From: Lachnospiraceae bacterium
GTDB taxonomy: Bacteria > Bacillota > Clostridia > Lachnospirales > Lachnospiraceae
Assembly: GCA_014799465.1 (NCBI GenBank)
Contig: JAAVHZ010000006.1
Location: 214,558 to 278,557, forward strand
Direction of reading: 5' to 3'
Length of the DNA stretch: 64,000 nucleotides
This document shows positions 17,724-26,136 of this stretch, in pieces (positions within the stretch are counted from its first letter, which is position 1; every line of letters starts with the position of its first letter). Made by a program: the position numbers and the translations under genes. The notes under the pieces are model-generated. The model ran no database searches and had not been told where the DNA came from. It worked only from the letters and a program-made list of their open reading frames with translations.

Positions 17724-18205
17724 TCTTTCATTCCTTTCATCAATTTTTGTTTTCCCCTGTAATAAGTTACTCTTGCCCAAGTTTCTGTTTTCTCCATAAT
17801 ACTTGCAATTTCAGAAAATTGTAAATCTCCTGCAAGCCGTAGATACATGACCTCTCTCGTTACATCATCTAAGTTGTGCATAAGGCGGAAAATTTCTATT
17901 TTTTCCAAATGATTCAGACAATGGTATTCAATGTTTTCATTGGAAGGGATTGTATCGTCCAATTCCACAGTTTTGTGTTTGTTTCTTTTTTCAAGTTCCT
18001 TATACCACAAATTTTTTGCAATCTGACATAGCCAGACGGAAATTTTACAATCACCTCTAAATTTGTCAATTCCTTTTATTGCTTGAAAAAATGTTTCCTG
18101 TGTTAATTCCTCGGCAAGCCCGGTATCATGTGTTAATCCGCATAGATATTTATATATCATTGCTGCATTTTTTTGATATATTTCATCAATTTTCGCTTTA
18201 TCCAT
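17708..18205 (-). CDS. ECF-type RNA polymerase sigma factor
   Basis: This 165-residue protein has sigma region 2 (GLAEELTQETFFQAI, then FRGDCKISVWLCQIAKNLWY) and region 4 (EVMYLRLAGDLQFSEIA with a helix-turn-helix). The missing regions 1 and 3 make it an extracytoplasmic-function sigma factor. It heads an operon with its anti-sigma factor and an ABC exporter. ECF sigmas usually activate their own operon; the upstream AT-rich stretch contains a GAAC box (near 18228) but no convincing match. Confidence 0.9.
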   Translation of the reverse strand: MDKAKIDEIYQKNAAMIYKYLCGLTHDTGLAEELTQETFFQAIKGIDKFRGDCKISVWLCQIAKNLWYKELEKRNKHKTVELDDTIPSNENIEYHCLNHLEKIEIFRLMHNLDDVTREVMYLRLAGDLQFSEIASIMEKTETWARVTYYRGKQKLMKGMKEWTEN

Positions 18206-18539
18206 ATTTTACACCTCATATTGTTAGTTCCTTTCAAGTGCAATTTGTTACAAAATATTTTTATATATTATTCTATAGATATAATCATATACGATTAAGC
18301 GAATAAAGCGAGTATTTTAACAAGAAAAAATTACGCCTTATACTTACCTTAAAAATCATCAAATCACAATCAGAATTTATGGAGGATTTGACTATGATAG
18401 TCTGTTGTTTTTTATGGAAGGGCACCTATTAAGTGATTTTGGTATTGAGGGGGAACTGATTATGGGCTATAATCAAAAGAGAATATATTATGCACATGCC
18501 AAAGAAAAACTTTTATAATAAGTTAAAGGAGAAAAAAAT
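18206..18539. other. Intergenic stretch with possible gene remnant
   Basis: This 334-base gap holds the promoter region of the sigma operon (leftward), the right copy of the 12-bp direct repeat (18330-18341), and a short plus-strand frame (~18434-18521) reading DFGIEGELIMGYNQKRIYYA before a TAA. That frame lacks a start in good context and looks like the tail of a lost gene. I cannot identify it. Confidence 0.35.
18330..18341. repeat. 12-bp direct repeat, right copy
   Basis: ATTACGCCTTAT matches 14531-14542 in the same orientation; together they bracket the complete sigma/anti-sigma/ABC operon. Confidence 0.6.
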
Positions 18540-18797
18540 ATGTCAGAATTAACATCTATGATGAATATTGGTAAAGAAATGGCAAAAAAACTGACCGCTG
18601 TTGGAATAGATTCATCGGAGAAACTTATTGAGTCAGGAAGTAAACAGGCATTTTTAAAGCTAAAAGAGAAATATCCTCAAGTCTGTCTGGTACATTTATA
18701 TACATTAGAGGGAGCGGTTCAGAATACCGAATTTAACAATCTTTCGGAAGAAAAGAAAAAGGAATTAAAAGAATTCAGTGACTTTTTAAAAGAGTAA
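18540..18797 (+). CDS. TfoX C-terminal domain family protein
   Basis: This 85-residue protein matches the stand-alone TfoX/Sxy C-terminal domain: MNIGKEMAKKLTAVGIDSSEKL, a helix-hairpin-helix-like start, then LYTLEGAVQN near residue 58. In gammaproteobacteria full TfoX is a competence activator, but isolated C-terminal domains in Firmicutes have no known role. AAAGGAG precedes the ATG. It is convergent with the ECF S-component gene, with a hairpin between them. Confidence 0.8.
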   Translation: MSELTSMMNIGKEMAKKLTAVGIDSSEKLIESGSKQAFLKLKEKYPQVCLVHLYTLEGAVQNTEFNNLSEEKKKELKEFSDFLKE

Positions 18798-18822
18798 TAA
18801 TTTAAGACTACAATCCTTCTAT

Positions 18823-18848
18823 CCTCGCAGGCAAAGACCGCTGCGAGG
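18823..18848. terminator. Hairpin between convergent genes
   Basis: A perfect 8-bp stem (CCTCGCAG with CTGCGAGG, loop of 10) lies between the TfoX-C gene and the ECF S-component gene. It lacks a clear T tract on either strand, so termination strength is uncertain. Confidence 0.45.
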
Positions 18849-18862
18849 GTGAAAGAAACATT

Positions 18863-19384
18863 CTAAAATTGTGAAATCAATCTCTTAATGCCTGCTTTAT
18901 CCAAAATAATTCCAATAGCATAGAATACAATTATATTAAAAACACCTTCGGCAAAAAGCCCAGGTGCCGAAGACAGTCCTGATGCAACAGAGCCATAAAG
19001 AATGGCACCGGCAACGGTATATCCTGCTGTCATAAAAATCATGGAAGCAGCGGCACCTGCAAAAGTTCTTTTAGAGTAAATGGATCTGTTTTTTTTGCCT
19101 AATGAAAAGATTGAGCTTGCAATAAGGGCTATACCGATTTTAATAATCAATGTGGGTACTGCCCATATAGGGAATCCGGTAAGTATATCTGCCATGCATG
19201 AACCAATCCCGCCTGAAATGCAGGCAATCCGTGGTGTAAGCAAAAGTGATGCCAGCAGAATTATACTGTTACCCAGATGGGCATAACCAAGTGGTATCGG
19301 AATTTGTATAAATGCAGTAGCTATGTATACAAGAGCAATGAAAACTGCTGTAATACAGATTTTAAAAGTTTGATTATTTTTCAT
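18863..19384 (-). CDS. ECF transporter S component
   Basis: This 173-residue membrane protein has about five to six hydrophobic helices and the ECF S-component layout: an N-terminal Ala-rich helix that docks on EcfT (ITAVFIALVYIATAF), then GYAHLGNSIILLASLLLTPR with GGIGSCMADILTG. S components bind a vitamin or precursor and share the EcfAA'T energising module encoded elsewhere. The substrate (perhaps a thiamin or pyridoxine precursor) cannot be set from sequence. The gene has its own promoter and a palindromic site upstream. Confidence 0.8.
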   Translation of the reverse strand: MKNNQTFKICITAVFIALVYIATAFIQIPIPLGYAHLGNSIILLASLLLTPRIACISGGIGSCMADILTGFPIWAVPTLIIKIGIALIASSIFSLGKKNRSIYSKRTFAGAAASMIFMTAGYTVAGAILYGSVASGLSSAPGLFAEGVFNIIVFYAIGIILDKAGIKRLISQF

Positions 19385-19426
19385 AATAATACCTCATTTC
19401 TTATATAAATTTTGTTTTCATACATA

Positions 19427-19451
19427 TTACACCACAAGTGGCAGTGTGTAA
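19427..19451. promoter_or_regulatory. Palindrome at ECF S-component transcription start
   Basis: TTACAC (19427-19432) and GTGTAA (19446-19451) flank an inner CCAC/GTGG pair (19432-19441). The site lies just downstream of the predicted minus-strand start point and ~43 bases before the gene. It could be a repressor operator or a leader hairpin. Confidence 0.4.
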
Positions 19452-19461
19452 AATGCCAAAT

Positions 19462-19489
19462 ATTATAAATTTGAGCATGCCAGTTGCAA
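19462..19489 (-). promoter_or_regulatory. Sigma-70 promoter for ECF S component
   Basis: On the minus strand TTGCAA (19489-19484) and TATAAT (19467-19462) are spaced by 16 bases. The start point would fall near 19455. Confidence 0.55.
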
Positions 19490-19671
19490 TGGGTAAATTA
19501 TATATCAATAATTTACCTCATTTCAGACTTAGATAAAGTATTTGACAGAAGAATAAATAGGATATATAATATAACCTATAGAAATAGTATGAATAAAAAC
19601 GAAAGGCGGCACGTATATTCTCTGTTTATTCTCGCAGCCGGAATGCTGAGTCCGACAGCACCCACGAATGT

Positions 19672-19730
19672 CAAATACTCCACATCTCCGGTGCAAGTTT
19701 TACACCCCGCAGATTGCTGTGGGGTATTTG
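19672..19730. repeat. Dispersed GC-rich inverted repeat, copy 2
   Basis: A 13-bp inverted repeat (CAAATACTCCACA with TGTGGGGTATTTG, one G-T) encloses 33 bases, the same arm sequence type and loop length as the element at 2427-2493. It ends ~40 bases before the DUF3877-like gene. The remaining part of 19490-19772 holds no gene I can support. Confidence 0.65.
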
Positions 19731-19772
19731 TATTTCTGACAGTAAACAGAAATATCTTGGAGGAGTAAACAT

Positions 19773-20300
19773 ATGACTTTAGAAAAGCATATCATGGATA
19801 CCATGAAGGAGTGGCAGATAAAGTTAGGAAGTATTGGTTCTGATATGAAACTTTATTATCCAAAGACTTCATTATATGAATATTTGAAAATAAGTAATGA
19901 TATAAGTTGTACTGAACTGAAAGAATATATAAAAAAGTATCTTTCGGTTCATGCGGAATGTTTGGGTGAAATTACAGTCAGCCATGATGATGACAGATTT
20001 TGCATATGTATAGGAAAAGAAGGGTGTAGATATGTCGAGCAGAATATACCTGAACCGGATTTTTTAAAGAAGTTTTTAGAGGCGTTAAAAAGTCAGAATA
20101 TGAATATTATATTTCGTATTTTTGAAGAATATGCAATGGAAAATAGTACTGAACTATGTGTAGAGCATGAAGCTGGCGGAGCAACAGAAGTATTATATTT
20201 AAAAGATGAGACCGTTGAGCCGTATGTGTATTATATTGAACAAAATGAGTTTGGAATAACATATCATCGTTTTACAAGTAATGAATACAAAAATTTATAA
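19773..20300 (+). CDS. Hypothetical protein (DUF3877-like)
   Basis: This acidic 175-residue soluble protein looks like the Lachnospiraceae-restricted DUF3877 group by impression; I am not certain of the number. It starts MTLEKHIMDTMKEWQ, has Y-P-K-T-S-L near residue 30, and ends with an ITYHRFTSNEY strand. There are no catalytic motifs, signal peptide or membrane segments. TTGGAGGA precedes the ATG. It lies 52 bases before mnmA in the same direction and could share its transcript. Confidence 0.6.
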   Translation: MTLEKHIMDTMKEWQIKLGSIGSDMKLYYPKTSLYEYLKISNDISCTELKEYIKKYLSVHAECLGEITVSHDDDRFCICIGKEGCRYVEQNIPEPDFLKKFLEALKSQNMNIIFRIFEEYAMENSTELCVEHEAGGATEVLYLKDETVEPYVYYIEQNEFGITYHRFTSNEYKNL

Positions 20301-20352
20301 GCTGAGGAGTTGTACATCCGTAGAACAGAAAATAATATGAGAGGCAGAAAGT

Positions 20353-21423
20353 ATGAGTAAAGTTGTTGTGGGAATGTCAGGTGGTGTGGATTCTTCCGTA
20401 GCAGCATATCTGTTAAAAAAGCAAGGATATGAAGTTATAGGGGTGACAATGCAGATATGGCAGGATAAAGATGATAAAATAATAGAGGAAAATGGTGGGT
20501 GTTGCGGATTAAGTGCTGTAGAAGATACAGCCAGGGTGGCACGATTACTTGATATACCTTATTATGTAATGAATTTTAAGAGTGAGTTCAAAGAAAATGT
20601 TATAGATTATTTCGTAAAAGAATATGCGGCAGGAAGAACACCTAATCCGTGTATAGCATGTAACAGATATGTGAAATGGGAGTCACTTTTAAAGCGTAGC
20701 ATGGATATAGGAGCAGATTATATAGCAACAGGTCATTATGCAAGAATAGGGACGTTATCTAATGGAAGGTATATAATCAAAAACTCGGTTACGGATTTAA
20801 AAGATCAGACATATGCTTTGTATAATCTTACGCAGCAGCAGTTATCAAGGACACTTATGCCGGTTGGCGATTATACAAAGGAAGAAATTAGAAAAATAGC
20901 GAAAGAAATCGGATTGGATGTGGCGGATAAGCCGGACAGTCAGGATATATGTTTTGTGCCCGATGGCAACTATGCTTCGTTTATTACAGAAGAAACCGGG
21001 TATAAAGCGGAAGAAGGAAATTTTGTTGATATTGAAGGAAATTTTATCGGCAGGCACAAAGGAATAATTCATTACACAATCGGACAGAGAAAAGGGCTGG
21101 GAATATCTGCAGGAGAACCATTATATGTAATAAATATACGTTCGGAAACTAACGAAGTAGTGTTGGGAAAAAACAATGATACATTTACCGATACGGTTTA
21201 TGCAAATCATATTAACTGTATGGCTGAACCAGAAATATTGCCATATACAAAACTAAAAGGAAAAATCAGGTATAACCACATCGGAGCAGAATGTACCGTT
21301 ACCATGATTGATAATGACACACTTAAATGTGTGTTTGACACGCCACAGCGTGCAGTGACACCGGGACAGGCACTTGTGCTTTATAAAGATGATTATGTGT
21401 TTGGCGGCGGAATTATAATATAA
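20353..21423 (+). CDS. mnmA: tRNA-specific 2-thiouridylase MnmA
   Basis: This 356-residue enzyme has the PP-loop GMSGGVDSS at residues 7-15, the first catalytic cysteine in NPCIACN (~100-103), and the second in QDICFVPDG (~200). The C-terminal beta-barrel ends the protein. MnmA adenylates U34 of tRNA-Lys, -Glu and -Gln and transfers sulfur delivered by a cysteine desulfurase, forming 2-thiouridine. AGGCAG is the only site before the ATG, with modest spacing. The sulfur source may be the NifS encoded at 36.5 kb or a dedicated desulfurase elsewhere. Confidence 0.95.
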   Translation: MSKVVVGMSGGVDSSVAAYLLKKQGYEVIGVTMQIWQDKDDKIIEENGGCCGLSAVEDTARVARLLDIPYYVMNFKSEFKENVIDYFVKEYAAGRTPNPCIACNRYVKWESLLKRSMDIGADYIATGHYARIGTLSNGRYIIKNSVTDLKDQTYALYNLTQQQLSRTLMPVGDYTKEEIRKIAKEIGLDVADKPDSQDICFVPDGNYASFITEETGYKAEEGNFVDIEGNFIGRHKGIIHYTIGQRKGLGISAGEPLYVINIRSETNEVVLGKNNDTFTDTVYANHINCMAEPEILPYTKLKGKIRYNHIGAECTVTMIDNDTLKCVFDTPQRAVTPGQALVLYKDDYVFGGGIII

Positions 21424-21429
21424 AAGAGT

Positions 21430-21457
21430 AAAAGACAGTTATAGTGACTGTCTTTTA
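21430..21457 (+). terminator. Terminator of mnmA
   Basis: A 10-bp perfect stem (AAAAGACAGT with ACTGTCTTTT) encloses a 7-base loop, and the 3' arm itself forms the T run. Confidence 0.8.
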
Positions 21458-21511
21458 TGTATTGTTAAAACCTATAATGGGTTCAAGGAATAATGTAATA
21501 TACAGAAGGTA

Positions 21512-21548
21512 TATAGTTTGATATTATATGTTGTAATATTAAACTATA
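21512..21548. promoter_or_regulatory. Inverted repeat upstream of LysR gene
   Basis: A 15-bp inverted repeat (TATAGTTTGATATTA with TAATATTAAACTATA, one mismatch) has a 7-base spacer. It lies 32 bases upstream of the LysR start and is AT-rich with the T-N11-A symmetry that LysR regulators prefer. It is a candidate autoregulatory and operon operator. Confidence 0.5.
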
Positions 21549-21580
21549 CTATAAATATATGATAAATAGGAGATGGTTTA

Positions 21581-22492
21581 ATGACTTTAGTTCAATTAAA
21601 ATATGTAATCACGGTTGCAGGAAGTAATTCGTTAAATGATGCTGCGAAGGCACTGTTTATTTCACAGCCCAGTCTGTCATCTGCGATTCGTTCTCTTGAA
21701 AATGAAGTAGGATTTGATATATTTATCCGTTCAAAAAATGGCATAACGCTGACTACAAAGGGTGCGGAGTTTATTGGGTATGCGAAGTCGGTTATGGAGC
21801 AGTATGAGCTTCTTGATGCAAAATATATATCACATACAAAAGTAAAGAAGACATTCAGTGTATCCATGCAGCACTATACATTTGCGGTAAATGCGTTTGT
21901 GGAACTGGTGAAGCAGTTTGGAATGGATGAATATGAATTTGAGATACATGAAACTAAAACTTATGAAGTAATTGAAAATGTAAAAAATCATAAGAGTGAA
22001 GTAGGAATATTGTATATAAATGATTATAACAGAAGTGTACTTACTAAGATTTTTACTGATGCAGGATTACAGTTCGAGCCTCTGTTGGAGTGTGGAATAT
22101 ATGTCTATATGTGGAAAAATCATCCGCTTGCAAATGCGAAAGAGCTGACTTTAGAGGATTTGGAAGAATATCCCTGTCTTGGGTTTGCACAGGGAGAACA
22201 TAACTCATTTTATTTTGCAGAAGAAGTATTAAGTACATATCAATATAAGCGGTTTATAAGGGCAAATGACAGGGCAACGCTGCTGAATTTAATGGTTGGA
22301 TTAAATGGATATACATTATGTTCAGGAATTATATGTGAGGAATTAAATGGAGAAGATTATTGTGCAATAAAACTAAAATCAGAAGAAAAGATGACAATAG
22401 GATATATTGCAGTAAAAAACGCAGCTATAAGTAAAATAGGGCAGAAGTATTTGGAAGAAATTTCGAAATTCAAAGACAAAACATTGGAATGA
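21581..22492 (+). CDS. LysR family transcriptional regulator of thiol operon
   Basis: This 303-residue regulator has the LysR N-terminal winged helix (LKYVITVAGSNSLNDAAKALFISQPSLSSAIRSLE in sense, residues ~5-40, of which I cite only the family pattern) and a periplasmic-binding-like effector domain. The downstream genes act on cystathionine, cysteine and gamma-glutamylcysteine, so the effector may be O-acetylserine or another sulfur metabolite, by analogy with CysB/CysR-type regulators. Its stop overlaps the region immediately before the MetB/MetC-type gene, suggesting one transcript. Confidence 0.85.
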   Translation: MTLVQLKYVITVAGSNSLNDAAKALFISQPSLSSAIRSLENEVGFDIFIRSKNGITLTTKGAEFIGYAKSVMEQYELLDAKYISHTKVKKTFSVSMQHYTFAVNAFVELVKQFGMDEYEFEIHETKTYEVIENVKNHKSEVGILYINDYNRSVLTKIFTDAGLQFEPLLECGIYVYMWKNHPLANAKELTLEDLEEYPCLGFAQGEHNSFYFAEEVLSTYQYKRFIRANDRATLLNLMVGLNGYTLCSGIICEELNGEDYCAIKLKSEEKMTIGYIAVKNAAISKIGQKYLEEISKFKDKTLE

Positions 22493-22506
22493 CAGGAGGA
22501 AATATA

Positions 22507-23685
22507 ATGGCAAGAGGTATTGAAACAAAGTGTTTACATTTAGAAGAAGAGGAAGGCAGCAGTGACAATTATGGTGCAATCAGCTATCCTATTTACCAGA
22601 CTGCTACTTATGCACATAAAGGTGTGGGTAGAAGTACCGGCTATGATTACAGCAGGCTTCAGAATCCCACAAGAAGCCATTTGGAAAAGGTGGTGGCGAC
22701 CTTGGAAAATGGAATAGATGCACTGGCATTTTCTACGGGTATGGCAGCAATTACGCTGTTGATGGAATTATTCAGACCGGGAGACCATCTTATTGTGGAT
22801 GCGGATTTGTATGGAGGAAGCATCAGGCTTTTTAACAATGTATCTGAGAAAAATGGCATCACATTTTCAAGTATTGACTGCTATAAAGAAGATGTGGAAA
22901 GCTATATCAATGAAAGCACGAAAGCAGTATATATCGAAACACCTACCAATCCGATGATGAATGTTACGGATATAGAAGCACTTTCAAAGATTGCTAAAAG
23001 AAATAACATACTACTTATTGTTGATAATACATTTTTATCTCCATATTTTCAGAATCCGTTGGATTTGGGGGCAGATATTGTTGTTCACAGCGGAACAAAA
23101 TATCTGGGTGGACATAATGATACACTGGCAGGCTTTTTGGTTACAAACAGAGAGGATATAAGTGAGAAATTCAGGTTTTTAATAAAGACCACCGGAGCAG
23201 GTCTTGCACCATTTGACAGTTGGCTGATACTTCGGGGAATTAAAACACTTGGTATCCGTATGGAAAAGTCACAGCAAAACGCAATAGTAATTGCAGAATG
23301 GTTAAAGGGACGCAGTGAAGTAACAAAGGTTATATATCCGGGACTGCAGGAGCATCTGGGGTATGAAATTATGAAAAGGCAGGCAAAAGGATTTGGTGCA
23401 ATGCTTACATTTCAGCTTGAAAGTAAGGAGTTTGCCTTAGGAATATTGGAAAAAGTAAGAATGATTAAATTTGCAGAAAGTCTTGGAGGTGTGGAAACAT
23501 TGATTACATATCCCACAACCCAGACACACGCTGATGTTCCAAAAGAGATACGTGAGAAAAACGGAATTACAGAAAGTACACTGAGACTTTCGGTGGGAAT
23601 AGAGGATGTAAAAGACCTGTTGGACGAATTAGAAAAAGTATTTGATGAATTGGATGGTGAATTGAATGGCAGAGAGAAATCTTGA
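22507..23685 (+). CDS. Cystathionine gamma-synthase/beta-lyase family PLP enzyme
   Basis: This 392-residue Cys/Met-metabolism PLP enzyme has the Schiff-base lysine K198 in HSGTKYLGGH and the typical YDYSRLQNPTR near residue 52. It could be a cystathionine gamma-synthase (MetB), a cystathionine beta-lyase (MetC), or a related transsulfuration lyase; sequence alone does not separate these. The ATG at 22507 is chosen because AGGAGG lies just before it. It follows LysR by 14 bases and overlaps the next gene by 20 bases. Confidence 0.85.
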   Translation: MARGIETKCLHLEEEEGSSDNYGAISYPIYQTATYAHKGVGRSTGYDYSRLQNPTRSHLEKVVATLENGIDALAFSTGMAAITLLMELFRPGDHLIVDADLYGGSIRLFNNVSEKNGITFSSIDCYKEDVESYINESTKAVYIETPTNPMMNVTDIEALSKIAKRNNILLIVDNTFLSPYFQNPLDLGADIVVHSGTKYLGGHNDTLAGFLVTNREDISEKFRFLIKTTGAGLAPFDSWLILRGIKTLGIRMEKSQQNAIVIAEWLKGRSEVTKVIYPGLQEHLGYEIMKRQAKGFGAMLTFQLESKEFALGILEKVRMIKFAESLGGVETLITYPTTQTHADVPKEIREKNGITESTLRLSVGIEDVKDLLDELEKVFDELDGELNGREKS

Positions 23686-24847
23686 TTTTAATAAAATTAT
23701 AAACAGAAAAAATACACGATGTTTGAAATACGATTTTGCTAAAAGGCGTGGTATGCCTGAAGATGTGCTGCCGTTATGGGTTGCTGATATGGACTTTGAG
23801 ACGTCTTCTTATATTGAGGATGCTCTGGTTGAACGGGCGAAACAGGGAATATTCGGATATAGCGAAGTGCAGACACCGTATTTTGAAATTGTAAGGAAGT
23901 GGATGAAAAATCACCATAACTGGGAGGTACAGGAAAAGTGGCTTGTTAAAACACCTGGAATTGTATTTGCACTTGCAATGGCGGTAAAGGCATATACAGA
24001 ACCGGGAGACAGTGTACTTATACAGCTTCCGGTGTATTATCCGTTTTCAGAAGTTATTGAAGATAATGGGAGAAAAGTTGTAAGCAACACCTTGTATCTT
24101 GGAGAAGATAACCGCTATCATATAGATTTTGAAGATTTTGAGAAAAAAATCGCAGAAGAAAAAATAAAGCTCTTTTTCCTTTGTAATCCGCATAATCCGG
24201 TGGGCAGGGTATGGACAGAAGAAGAATTAATCAGATTGGGAGATATATGTGTAAAGTATGGGGTTATTGTTGTAAGTGATGAAATTCATCAGGATTTTAT
24301 ATTCAAGGGAAAGCACATTGTATTTGCGGACCTCAAAAAAGAATATGGGGATATAAGCATTACCTGTACATCGCCCAGCAAGACTTTTAACCTTGCATCT
24401 ATGATGATGTCGAATATTTTCATACCTAATCATGATTTGAAACAAAAATTCCGTAAAGAACTGGATGCAGCAGGAACAAGCCAGCTTGGGGTTATGGGAC
24501 TTGTTGCATGCGAGGCGGCATATAGTCATGGAGAAGAATGGTATCAGGCGATGCTTTCTTATGTTAAAGATAATATTGAGTTTACAAGAAATTATGTGGA
24601 AGAAAATCTTTCCGGAGTTAAGATGATTGATTTGGAAGGGACATATCTTGTGTGGCTTGATTTTAGAGGAACAGGTTTAAGTGCAGAAGAATTAGAAAAA
24701 TTAATTATATATAAGGCAAAGCTTTGGCTGGACAGTGGAAAAATTTTTGGAGAATGTGGCAAAGGGTTTCAAAGGATTAATGTAGCATGCCCAAGAAGTG
24801 TGGTTGAAGAAGCATTAGGACGAATAAGGGAAGCATTAAGTAAATAG
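23666..24847 (+). CDS. MalY/PatB-type C-S beta-lyase (aminotransferase fold)
   Basis: This 393-residue fold-type I PLP enzyme has the MalY/PatB hallmarks: VLPLWVADMDFETSSYI near residue 32, CNPHNPVGRVW near 171, and the lysine K239 in SPSKTFNLAS. PatB/MalY enzymes cleave C-S bonds in cystathionine or cysteine conjugates, giving pyruvate, ammonia and a thiol. Together with the upstream enzyme it could convert cystathionine to homocysteine, with MetB made upstream. The start overlaps the previous gene by 20 bases. Confidence 0.9.
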   Translation: MAERNLDFNKIINRKNTRCLKYDFAKRRGMPEDVLPLWVADMDFETSSYIEDALVERAKQGIFGYSEVQTPYFEIVRKWMKNHHNWEVQEKWLVKTPGIVFALAMAVKAYTEPGDSVLIQLPVYYPFSEVIEDNGRKVVSNTLYLGEDNRYHIDFEDFEKKIAEEKIKLFFLCNPHNPVGRVWTEEELIRLGDICVKYGVIVVSDEIHQDFIFKGKHIVFADLKKEYGDISITCTSPSKTFNLASMMMSNIFIPNHDLKQKFRKELDAAGTSQLGVMGLVACEAAYSHGEEWYQAMLSYVKDNIEFTRNYVEENLSGVKMIDLEGTYLVWLDFRGTGLSAEELEKLIIYKAKLWLDSGKIFGECGKGFQRINVACPRSVVEEALGRIREALSK

Positions 24848-24861
24848 CTGAAAGGAAGGCG

Positions 24862-26136
24862 ATGGAAATGTTACATATAGAGGATGAAGAAGTGAGAAAC
24901 CGGCTCTTAGATGGGAATTTTGGATTAGAAAAGGAGAGCCTTAGGATTTTGGGTGACGGTACATTATCCCATTCGTGCCATCCGTTTCAAGATGATGAAC
25001 ACATTGTAAAAGACTTCTGTGAAAACCAGACAGAGATTAATACATCAGTACATACAAGTGTCAAAGCTGCTTTGGAAGAATTGGAGTTTCATAATAAACG
25101 TATATACGAAAAACTGAGAAGTATGGATGAAAGAGAATATCTGTGGGTGTTTTCCAATCCTCCATATATAGAAAATGAAAGAGATATACCGGTTGCGGTT
25201 TTTGAAGGAATAAGCGTATCAAAAACCGCATACAGGGAGTATCTGGCATCTAAGTATGGCCGGTATAAGATGACATTTTCCGGTATTCATGTAAATTATT
25301 CATTTTCAGAAGAATTATTAAAAACAGATTTTAAACTTCATAGTGAAACTAATTATAAGGAATACAAAAATCAGTTTTATCTTAGGCTTGCAAGGCGTAT
25401 GGCAGCATATGGGTGGCTGCTTGTAGCCGTAACTGCTGCAAGTCCCATTTTGGACAGTTCCTTTGTTGAAAAAGGGATTTATGACAGGGATGTGTTTACA
25501 GGTATGGCATCTGTGAGATGTAGTGAAATGGGATATTGGAATGAGTTTGCACCAATATTAAATTACAAAGATATCATGTCCTATGCAGACAGCATACAAA
25601 GGTATGTGGATAAAGGACTGCTTAAGGCAGCCTCCGAATTGTACTATCCGATTCGTTTGAAACCGGCAGGAGAAAATAATCTGGATTCATTAAGAGAGAA
25701 TGGTGTAAATCATATAGAACTTAGAATGTTTGATTTGAATCCCCTTGTGAATGTGGGGCTGGAGGAAAAAGATGTGGTGTTTGCACAGCTTTTAATGGTA
25801 TGGCTTGCATCTACACCGGCACAGCCATTTAATGATAAAGACCAGATTCAGGCGGTACAGAACTTTAAAAATGCTGCCCGTTATGACTTGAAAACTGTTA
25901 AAATACTGACACCTTCGGGAGAAATATATTCTGTAGCAAATGCAGCATTAAAAGTGATTGAAATGATGAAGGAATTCTATAGTAAGCTTAACCTGAACGT
26001 AGATGAAATACTTCAGTTTGAATATGAAAAGTTTACAGAAGCAGAGAACCGGTATGCATGGAAAATAAGAAAGCAGTTCGGGAATGGATATGTGAAAAAA
26101 GCCTTAAATCTTATAAAGGAAAGGCAGGGATATTAA
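24862..26136 (+). CDS. gshA: Glutamate-cysteine ligase (GshA-like)
   Basis: This 424-residue protein matches the glutamate-cysteine ligase family, with FGLEKESLR near residue 20, FCENQTEI near 52, and SGIHVNYSF near 140. It would ligate Glu to Cys through the gamma-carboxyl with ATP. Unlike GshF of some Firmicutes (~750 aa), it has no C-terminal ATP-grasp GshB domain, and no gshB is in the window. The product may therefore be gamma-glutamylcysteine itself, or GshB lies elsewhere. It lies 14 bases after malY/patB and abuts the amidotransferase gene. Confidence 0.85.
   Translation: MEMLHIEDEEVRNRLLDGNFGLEKESLRILGDGTLSHSCHPFQDDEHIVKDFCENQTEINTSVHTSVKAALEELEFHNKRIYEKLRSMDEREYLWVFSNPPYIENERDIPVAVFEGISVSKTAYREYLASKYGRYKMTFSGIHVNYSFSEELLKTDFKLHSETNYKEYKNQFYLRLARRMAAYGWLLVAVTAASPILDSSFVEKGIYDRDVFTGMASVRCSEMGYWNEFAPILNYKDIMSYADSIQRYVDKGLLKAASELYYPIRLKPAGENNLDSLRENGVNHIELRMFDLNPLVNVGLEEKDVVFAQLLMVWLASTPAQPFNDKDQIQAVQNFKNAARYDLKTVKILTPSGEIYSVANAALKVIEMMKEFYSKLNLNVDEILQFEYEKFTEAENRYAWKIRKQFGNGYVKKALNLIKERQGY

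Noticed and set aside
19484..19768. 94-codon plus-strand frame over the second GC-rich repeat
   Set aside because: The frame runs through the inverted repeat, has no ribosome site, and its sequence looks non-coding.
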